A stretch of DNA of 64,000 bases from Bacteroidales bacterium. GTDB lineage: Bacteria; Bacteroidota; Bacteroidia; Bacteroidales; UBA932. A model generated the notes under the pieces. The model was not told the origin of the DNA. It searched no databases and saw only the letters and a program-made list of their open reading frames with translations. The DNA is taken from contig JAFZWV010000027.1 in NCBI GenBank assembly GCA_017617035.1, positions 1 to 64,000 on the forward strand, in the 5' to 3' direction. How positions within the stretch are numbered: position 1 is the first letter of the stretch; each line of letters starts with the position of its first letter. A program made the translations under genes and the position numbers. Of the stretch, positions 58,420 to 64,000 are shown one piece after another.

Positions 58420-59626
58420 AGACAGATTCCTGCGCTATGTCGCTATCGACACCCAGTCCAACGAAGAATCGGAAAGCCAGCCGAGTACCTCAAAGCAGTT
58501 CGACCTGCTGAGGCTCCTTTGCGAGGAGCTCAAGGCGATGGGCGTAGAGGCCACTCTCGACGAGTACGGCTACGTCATGGGTAAGATTCCCGCAAACGTC
58601 GAAGGCGACATCCCTGCGATTGGCTTCATTGCCCATGTCGACACCTCCCCCGATGCCTCCGGCGCAAATGTCAAGCCCCAGCTCATCCCGAACTACGACG
58701 GCTCCCCCATCGCTCTTAAGGGCGTGCCCGGACTCTTCCTCGATCCCGAGGAGTTCCCGGAGCTGCTGCATCACAAAGGCGAGACTATCATCACCACCGA
58801 CGGCACTACCCTGCTGGGCGCCGACGACAAAGCCGGCGTAGCGGAGATCATGGCCGCAGTCGAGTACATAGTCGAGCATCCCGAGTTCAAGCATGGCCCC
58901 ATCCGCATCGGCTTTACCCCCGACGAGGAGATAGGCCGCGGCGTGGCGAAGTTCGATGTCGCGCGTTTCGATGCGACCTATGCATACACTATGGACGGGG
59001 GCGAGGTAGGCGAGCTGGAGTTCGAGAACTTCAACGCCGCGGCCGCAACGGTCCACATCCAGGGCCGCAACGTCCACCCCGGCTACGCGAAGGGCAAGAT
59101 GAAGAACGCGATCCACATCGGCATGGAGCTCAACAGCCTGCTGCCGCTCGAGCAGCGTCCCGAGTATACGGAGGGCTACGAGGGCTTCTTCCACCTCATC
59201 TCCTTCAAGGGCACGGTCGAGGAAGCTACGTTCTCATACATCCTGCGCGAGCACGACCTCGACAAGCATGAGCATCAGAAGGAGGTCCTGCGCCAGTGCG
59301 TCCAGACCATCAACGACCGCTACGGCGAGGGCACGGCGAGCGTCGAGATACGCCACCAGTACTACAACATGCGGGGGCAGGTCGAGCCGCACTACCAGAT
59401 TGTAGAGATTGCGATGAAGGCCATGGAGAAGGCGGGAGTGAAGCCGAAAGTCCAGCCCATACGCGGCGGCACCGACGGAGCGAACCTGTCGTTCATGGGA
59501 CTCCCCTGCCCGAACATCTTCGCCGGTGGCCTCAACTTCCACGGAAAAATGGAATGGGTTCCCGTCGAGTCCATGCAAAAAGCCTACAACGTCATTCTGA
59601 ACATTATAGGCTTATACGCCTGCTAA
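58406..59626 (+). CDS. pepT: Peptidase T (tripeptide aminopeptidase)
   Basis: A 406-residue cytosolic M20-family dizinc enzyme that removes the N-terminal residue from tripeptides. Motifs: IGFIAHVDTSPDASG (metal His and Asp), TTLLGADDKAGVAEIM (bridging Asp), GFTPDEEIGRG (catalytic Glu and metal Glu), YTMDGGEVGELE, and the C-terminal PIRGGTDGANLSFMGLPCPN. Length is normal (about 408). Its start overlaps the OstA-like gene, and its 3' end overlaps the convergent galE by 15 bases. Confidence 0.97.
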   Translation: MENIKDRFLRYVAIDTQSNEESESQPSTSKQFDLLRLLCEELKAMGVEATLDEYGYVMGKIPANVEGDIPAIGFIAHVDTSPDASGANVKPQLIPNYDGSPIALKGVPGLFLDPEEFPELLHHKGETIITTDGTTLLGADDKAGVAEIMAAVEYIVEHPEFKHGPIRIGFTPDEEIGRGVAKFDVARFDATYAYTMDGGEVGELEFENFNAAAATVHIQGRNVHPGYAKGKMKNAIHIGMELNSLLPLEQRPEYTEGYEGFFHLISFKGTVEEATFSYILREHDLDKHEHQKEVLRQCVQTINDRYGEGTASVEIRHQYYNMRGQVEPHYQIVEIAMKAMEKAGVKPKVQPIRGGTDGANLSFMGLPCPNIFAGGLNFHGKMEWVPVESMQKAYNVILNIIGLYAC

Positions 59627-60634
59627 ATGCTTTTCCCAGGCCCAGGCGGAAGCTAGTGTTTCCTCCAGGGTACGCTGGGCTTTCCATCCGAGCTTCTTTT
59701 CGCCGATGGTGGGGTCGCACCAGACGGACATGACGTCGCCGGGGCGGCGAGGGGCAATCTTGTAGTTGAGCTTCAGGTTGTTGACCTTCTCGAAGGTGGT
59801 GATGAGTTCCATCACGCTGACGGGACGGCCGGTGCCGACATTGAAGATCTCGTAGTTTTCTTCCATCTTGCCTTCGAGCATACGGGTCACGGCGAAGACG
59901 TGGGCCTTGGCGAGGTCGATGATGTCGATGAAGTCGCGCAGGCAGGTTCCGTCCGGAGTCGGGTAGTCGTTGCCGAACACGCTGAGGCATTCACGCTTTC
60001 CGATAGCGGTCTGAGTGATGAAAGGGACGAGGTTGTTGGGAATTCCGCGAGGGAGTTCGCCGATGAGGGCAGACGGGTGTGCGCCGATAGGGTTGAAGTA
60101 ACGCAGGGCGATACCCTTGATGTTCGGGTAGGCCTTAACGCAGTCGCGAAGGAAGTCTTCGCACATTTGCTTTGTATTGCCGTAGGGCGAAGTCGAGGGC
60201 TTGCGCTCAGAGAGTTCGCTTACGGGCAGCTTCTCAGGCTCGCCGTAGACGGTGGCCGATGAGGAGAAGAGGACGTTGCAACCCTTGTCGCGTGCGACCT
60301 GAAGGATGTTCAGGAAGGAATCCAGGTTGTTGACATAGTACTTGAGCGGATCGTCGACGGACTCGCCTACTGCCTTGAAGGCGGCGAAGTGGATGACGGC
60401 GTCGATCTTATAGCTGTCGAAGAGCTTGCGGACGGCCTTGAGGTCGCAGAAGTCCATCTCGATCAGAGGGAGCTTCTTTCCGGTAATCTGGCACACACCG
60501 TTGTAGTTGGTGCGGTCGCAGTTGGAGAAATTGTCGGCGATGACTACGTCGTAGCCTGCCGCGTCGAGTTCGACGGTAACGTGGGAGCCGATGTAGCCGG
60601 CGCCGCCCGAAACGAGTACAGTCTTTTTTGCCAT
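59612..60634 (-). CDS. galE: UDP-glucose 4-epimerase
   Basis: A 340-residue NAD-dependent short-chain dehydrogenase interconverting UDP-glucose and UDP-galactose. It has the Rossmann motif VLVSGGAGYIGSHVTVEL, VIHFAAFKAVGES, the SSATVYG segment with catalytic Ser, the YGNTKQMCEDFL catalytic Tyr/Lys pair, and RYFNPIGAHPSALIGE. Length is normal. It starts 11 bases after the GH97 stop, so both are on one transcript, pointing to galactose handling. Confidence 0.97.
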   Translation of the reverse strand: MAKKTVLVSGGAGYIGSHVTVELDAAGYDVVIADNFSNCDRTNYNGVCQITGKKLPLIEMDFCDLKAVRKLFDSYKIDAVIHFAAFKAVGESVDDPLKYYVNNLDSFLNILQVARDKGCNVLFSSSATVYGEPEKLPVSELSERKPSTSPYGNTKQMCEDFLRDCVKAYPNIKGIALRYFNPIGAHPSALIGELPRGIPNNLVPFITQTAIGKRECLSVFGNDYPTPDGTCLRDFIDIIDLAKAHVFAVTRMLEGKMEENYEIFNVGTGRPVSVMELITTFEKVNNLKLNYKIAPRRPGDVMSVWCDPTIGEKKLGWKAQRTLEETLASAWAWEKHLAGV

Positions 60635-60645
60635 AGTGCTATGTG

Positions 60646-62595
60646 TTATCTTTCTATTACCATTGCAAAGCCGCCGCCCTGTGCGAGGTGGACTCCGAGA
60701 GTAGCGCCGCCATTTACGACCATGGTCTCGATTTTATAGTCCTTGCCGATGATATTGGCGTTGAGTCCGTCGTGGTAGATCTTGACGAGCCACTCTCCCT
60801 TCGGCAGGAAGTCGAGATTAAGGGTTATGTCGCGCTCTTCCCAGTTGGTCATGCCTCCGATGTAGTACTTGCCGTCCTTGACGCGCTTAGTGACGATGTA
60901 CTCGCCGAGCTTGCCGTCAAGCACTTCGGTGTAGTCGAAGACGGTCGGGATCGACATTATGAAGTCCACGGTCGGCTGGTCTTCCATATAGGCCGACGGG
61001 CTGTCGCAGAGCATCACCAGCGGGGAGTCGTAGACTATGTACATGGCGATCTGGCAGGCCCTGGTTCCCATGCTCATGGGGTGGTTGAAGTTCATCGCGT
61101 ACTCGCCCTTGGAGCCGTTGCGCATGGCGCCCTGGGTGAAGTCTATAGGGGCGGCCGCCATCCTCAGGAACGGGATGCTGACCTGGTTGCGGGGCATGTC
61201 GACATCGATCGTGCTCCACTTGCAGTTCTCCAGGCCGAACACGCCTTCGAAGTTCACGACGTTGGGGTAGGTTCTGTTGAGTCCGGTAGGCTTGAGGCCA
61301 TGGAAATCGACTATCAGGCGGTAGCGCGAGGCGATCTCGGCCATGTCGTAGACCTGATCGATTATAGTCTGGTACTGGCCGTCGAAGAAGTCGATCTTGA
61401 AGCCGGAGACGCCGAGTTTCGAGTAGTAGTCGCAAATTTGCTCGGCATTGTTTACGAACGGGGTGTAGGCCATCCAGAGGATGATCCTGACGTTGGATTC
61501 CTGGGCATAGCCGCAGATTTCCTTGATGTCGATTCCTTCGGCCTGCTGCATGGGGTCGAAGTTCTGGTACCAGCCGTCGTCGACTATGACATATTCGATG
61601 CCGTTGCGCTCCGCGAAATCGATGTGATACAGGTAGGTTTCCGTGTTGATTCCGGCCTTGAAGGGGACGTTCCAGAGGAGCGATGCGTTCCACCAGTCCC
61701 ATGTAGAATGACCAGGAGTAATCCAGCTGACGTCGTCGAGCTTCGAGGGGCTTGCGGTCTGGTAGACCATGTTGTTTGTCGGGAGGTCCTTATCCTCGGG
61801 AGCATAGGCCACTATGCGCCATGGGTAGCTGCGTGAACCCTTCGTACGGGCGATGACATCGCTGTAGCCGGTGGGTCTGTGGGCTCCGCCGCCGCCGACC
61901 TTGAAGCCGGTAGGGACCGGAGGGAACTCAGCGATGAGGCCTTTTTGAGTAGTCTTTACAAACATTCCCGGGTAATCTTCGACGTCGGATTCCATCATCA
62001 TGAGGTTGCCGATTTCGGGAACCCTTACCATGCAAGGCAGGAAAGCCAGGTCTTCGCTGGTATGGCCGACTTCGGTTTCTGTGTAGCAGGCCTCAAAAGA
62101 GGTTTCGTAACGATCTTCCCTCTTGGGGACCATGGGGATTACAAGGGGATATTTATCTGCGAAGTTGAAGCAGACCAGCTCGTTTTTCACGACTATGTCG
62201 TCGGAGAAAGAGGTGACGAAACGGTAAGCTACGCCGTCGTTGTAGGCCCTGAACTGGAGGATGTAATCTCCGTCGTAGCTGAGGCGGATGTAGTTATAGG
62301 CCGCCTCGAAGTTTTTCTGACGATAAAGCGGAGCCTCAATGGACTCGCTTCTGCTGCCGCGGGTGTCTTTACGGATTCTGCTGCCAACTCCGAGGACACG
62401 ACCGTCTTCGAGGGTCATTGCGATGGGGCAATCCTTGAGGACTGTCACGCCCTTGACTTCGAGAGTGTAACGGGTGCTGTCCGTGACGGAAACTGTAACC
62501 TTAAGGTCGCCCGAAGGGCTGGAGACCCTGAAATCCTTGGCCCCGGACGTGATGGCGAGGCTCAAAAGAAGTAATGCAGCAAATATCTTTTTCAT
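60646..62595 (-). CDS. Glycoside hydrolase family 97 (probably retaining, alpha-galactosidase-like)
   Basis: A 649-residue exported enzyme (MKKIFAALLLLSLAITSGAK). The N-terminal beta-super-sandwich (FRVSSPSGDLKVTVSVTDST) is followed by a TIM barrel with PGHSTWDWWNASLLWNVPFK, EYVIVDDGWYQNFD, SGFKIDFFDG and DFHGLKPTGLNRTYPNVVNF, and a C-terminal beta domain. In inverting GH97 enzymes such as SusB a Glu follows that His (NAHE); here it is Gly, and KIDFFD carries an Asp at the position of the retaining nucleophile. I therefore infer a retaining member. The galE partner fits alpha-galactoside use. Confidence 0.93.
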   Translation of the reverse strand: MKKIFAALLLLSLAITSGAKDFRVSSPSGDLKVTVSVTDSTRYTLEVKGVTVLKDCPIAMTLEDGRVLGVGSRIRKDTRGSRSESIEAPLYRQKNFEAAYNYIRLSYDGDYILQFRAYNDGVAYRFVTSFSDDIVVKNELVCFNFADKYPLVIPMVPKREDRYETSFEACYTETEVGHTSEDLAFLPCMVRVPEIGNLMMMESDVEDYPGMFVKTTQKGLIAEFPPVPTGFKVGGGGAHRPTGYSDVIARTKGSRSYPWRIVAYAPEDKDLPTNNMVYQTASPSKLDDVSWITPGHSTWDWWNASLLWNVPFKAGINTETYLYHIDFAERNGIEYVIVDDGWYQNFDPMQQAEGIDIKEICGYAQESNVRIILWMAYTPFVNNAEQICDYYSKLGVSGFKIDFFDGQYQTIIDQVYDMAEIASRYRLIVDFHGLKPTGLNRTYPNVVNFEGVFGLENCKWSTIDVDMPRNQVSIPFLRMAAAPIDFTQGAMRNGSKGEYAMNFNHPMSMGTRACQIAMYIVYDSPLVMLCDSPSAYMEDQPTVDFIMSIPTVFDYTEVLDGKLGEYIVTKRVKDGKYYIGGMTNWEERDITLNLDFLPKGEWLVKIYHDGLNANIIGKDYKIETMVVNGGATLGVHLAQGGGFAMVIER

Positions 62596-62617
62596 TATAG
62601 TGTAAGTCGACAGTCTA

Positions 62618-62625
62618 CAAATTTA
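62618..62625 (-). promoter_or_regulatory. Promoter -7 box for GH97-galE
   Basis: Minus-strand TAAATTTG is an exact TAnnTTTG match 22 bases before the GH97 ATG; a TTTC lies about 19 bases further upstream. Confidence 0.55.
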
Positions 62626-62626
62626 T

Positions 62627-63559
62627 CTAATTTTCAGCATTTCTGAAAGAGACAAAACGCTCTCTTCCGGAAATGTCTTTGAGGATCTTTACGTCCTCGA
62701 AATGAGGCTCGAGGAGCTTGGCGATCTCGCCGCAGTACAGGCAGTTTGCCTCGAATATTCCGAAGCCGCCCGGGTTCAGATGGCCCTTTGCTATGTTGAC
62801 CAAAGCATTGTAGAACTTCAGCGGGTCGTCGTCCGGGACGAACAGCGCCAGTTCCGGTTCGTAGTCCAGAACGTTGCGGCGCATCTGAGTTTTTTCCGAC
62901 TCCAGAACATAAGGAGGGTTGCTGACGATGATGTCGTATTTGTCATGAGATCTCTCGACTTCGCTCGAGATGACAAAACGGCTGTCCAGCACATCTCCCT
63001 TCACAAAAGAGATTCCTTCGCTACGCTCGGAATGACATGGTTGGGATTTCGCCACTTCCAGGGCCTTGTCCGATATGTCGACACCGACAACCGTTGAATC
63101 CGGAATCTCCAGCGCGAGAGTCCATGCGATGCATCCGCTTCCGGTGCAGAGATCTAAAATATGCGGACTGGAGATTCCTCGACTACGCTCGGAATGACAT
63201 TTGTTTGATGTCATTTCGACCAAGGCCGAAGGCCGCGTGGAGAAATCTTTAAGTACAGCTTCGACGAGCTCTTCCGTTTCAGGTCTTGGGATGAGAACAT
63301 CCGGCGTGACCTTGAATCTGCGGCCATAAAACTCCGCAAAGCCCAGGACATACTGTATAGGTTCAGAGTTTTGGAGTCGTTTAAGGTCTTCTTCCAGGAG
63401 TGCCGTATCGATTTCGCGGTCCGGCTCGGTGACTACCGTGTAGTTCGCAAGGCTCAGTCGCTCCTGGATGAGTATGCCGACGATGCTTCGGGCCTCGGGC
63501 TCGGGATAAATCCCGCCGAGGTCCGCTATAGCTTTCTTCTGGAACTCCGCCAGGCGCAT
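62627..63559 (-). CDS. prmC: Release factor glutamine N5-methyltransferase (PrmC/HemK), with repeat insertions
   Basis: A 310-residue enzyme that methylates the Gln of the GGQ motif in RF1 and RF2. The N-terminal helical domain contains LGFAEFYGRRFKVTPDVLIP, RPETEELVEAVL; the SAM-binding core is LDLCTGSGCIAWTLALEIP and VVGVDISDKALEVAK; and the catalytic NPPYV is in YDIIVSNPPYVLESEK. Three in-frame insertions of the CHSERS-type repeat add NKCHSERSRGISSP, QPCHSERSEGISF and RFVISSEVERSHD at loops around the SAM-binding core, making the protein longer than usual (about 280). All conserved motifs survive, so it may still work. Confidence 0.93.
   Translation of the reverse strand: MRLAEFQKKAIADLGGIYPEPEARSIVGILIQERLSLANYTVVTEPDREIDTALLEEDLKRLQNSEPIQYVLGFAEFYGRRFKVTPDVLIPRPETEELVEAVLKDFSTRPSALVEMTSNKCHSERSRGISSPHILDLCTGSGCIAWTLALEIPDSTVVGVDISDKALEVAKSQPCHSERSEGISFVKGDVLDSRFVISSEVERSHDKYDIIVSNPPYVLESEKTQMRRNVLDYEPELALFVPDDDPLKFYNALVNIAKGHLNPGGFGIFEANCLYCGEIAKLLEPHFEDVKILKDISGRERFVSFRNAEN
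62946..62974 (+). repeat. CHSERS-type repeat in prmC, copy 1 (read SSEVERS)
   Basis: GAGATCTCTCGACTTCGCTC then GAGATGACA. In frame on the minus strand it encodes VISSEVERSH, between the LDSR strand and the KYDIIVSNPPY motif. Confidence 0.85.
63009..63038 (+). repeat. CHSERS-type repeat in prmC, copy 2
   Basis: GAGATTCCTTCGCTACGCTC then GGAATGACAT. In frame it encodes CHSERSEGIS between the SQP loop and FVKGDVLD. Confidence 0.85.
63171..63247. repeat. Paired inverted CHSERS-type repeats in prmC, copies 3 and 4
   Basis: A forward unit (GAGATTCCTCGACTACGCTC, 63171-63200) and an inverted unit (TGTCATTTCGACC-type, 63210-63247) lie back to back, as in rnr. They encode the FSTRPSALVEMTSNKCHSER region just before the first SAM-binding strand. 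Confidence 0.85.
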
Positions 63560-63562
63560 CGG

Positions 63563-64000
63563 CTAGCGGGAAGCGAAGATGTTACCGCCGAAGTCGACTA
63601 CTTTGAAGGACTCTTCGCGAGAGCGCGCGAAGGAACGTGAGATAAGGTTGTCGAGAACCTTGGAGAACGGAACGCCGGTGTACTCCCAAAGGTAAGAAGA
63701 AAGAGAACCGGGGATGGTATTGATTTCGTTCACGTAGATTCTGCCGTCGGTCTCGTCTATCATGAGGTCGATTCGGGCGAGACCTTCGCAACCGAGAGTC
63801 TTGAAGGTCCTCATCGCGAACTCCTGGACAAGAGCAGTAACGTTGTCGGGGAGGTCGGCGGGCAGCTGACGCTTCAGCGAGGCCATGCCCGCCCCGTCGG
63901 CGCCCTTGGCTCCGGCGAGCTTCGGGCCGGCGACTTTAGCGCCGGCAAGCTTGCCGCTCTTGGAGCCCTTCGCGCCGCCGCTCTGATACTTGTCGGAGTA
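63563..64000 (-). CDS. ddl: D-alanine--D-alanine ligase (partial, C-terminal end)
   Basis: The gene enters from the right edge; about 145 C-terminal residues are visible. The ATP-grasp end is clear: EFAMRTFKTLGCEGLARIDL, ETDGRIYVNEINTIPGSLSS (metal-binding Glu and Asn in NEINTIPG) and YLWEYTGVPFSKVLDNLI. It makes the D-Ala-D-Ala end of peptidoglycan stem peptides. Before PADLPDNV lies a long Lys/Gly/Ala-rich stretch (YQSGGAKGSKSGKLAGAKVA and on) of about 40 residues, longer than the loop usually seen there. It ends 3 bases before prmC starts. Confidence 0.9.
   Translation of the reverse strand, partial: YSDKYQSGGAKGSKSGKLAGAKVAGPKLAGAKGADGAGMASLKRQLPADLPDNVTALVQEFAMRTFKTLGCEGLARIDLMIDETDGRIYVNEINTIPGSLSSYLWEYTGVPFSKVLDNLISRSFARSREESFKVVDFGGNIFASR

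Overview
This window is chromosomal DNA from a member of the order Bacteroidales (phylum Bacteroidota). The evidence is a SusC/SusD pair, BACON and OB-fold lipoproteins, CotH, fimbrillin-like, GH97 and OstA-like proteins, a SAM-II riboswitch before metK, and TAnnTTTG promoter -7 boxes just upstream of many starts. The DNA is GC-rich overall. A few accessory stretches (about 46.1-47.2 kb and 49.1-52.9 kb) look AT-richer. The species cannot be named from the sequence alone; an uncultured gut or rumen Bacteroidales is a reasonable guess.

Layout. 0-5 kb: an orphan susC-susD-lipoprotein group on the minus strand, running off the left edge. 5-9.4 kb: uvrA, translationally coupled to a CotH-family lipoprotein. 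9.4-10.9 kb: an EamA transporter and recO on the plus strand. 10.9-12.0 kb: a gene-free island packed with inverted repeats. 12.0-27.0 kb: a minus-strand housekeeping run (rdgB, S41 protease, U32 protein, polyprenyl synthase, MATE, rsgA, VWA lipoprotein, rnr, manA, gpmI, M3 peptidase). 27.0-42.8 kb: a tightly packed minus-strand locus with two TonB-dependent receptors, an endonuclease/exonuclease/phosphatase protein, a NUC1 endonuclease lipoprotein and three OB-fold/BACON-type lipoproteins. I read this as a candidate outer-membrane system for capturing and digesting extracellular nucleic acid. 42.8-48.7 kb: SAM-II riboswitch-metK-pncB, smpB, a PDDEXK (DUF1016) nuclease, miaA and ispF. 48.7-53.1 kb: two tRNAs followed by an accessory zone with many palindromes, a 47-residue peptide gene, a fimbrillin-like lipoprotein and two truncated relatives of its C-terminal domain. 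53.1-59.6 kb: a lysine-rich histone-like protein, two PpiC/SurA-type proteins, an OstA-like protein and pepT. 59.6-64 kb: galE, GH97, prmC and the 3' end of ddl, all minus strand.

The most unusual feature outside the nuclease locus is the set of dispersed, hairpin-forming repeat families. One family (three hairpins, about 110 bp) occurs once between the two tRNA genes and once in frame inside miaA. Its two copies differ in sequence, but two stems keep their pairing through compensatory changes. A second family (about 30 bp) encodes CHSERS-type or related peptides where it lies inside genes. It is found in frame in prmC (three sites), rnr and the MATE gene, as well as between genes. Other hairpin families fill the intergenic islands at 11-12 kb and 49.6-53.1 kb. 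Motif matches and repeat coordinates were read by eye; no alignment or database search was run.
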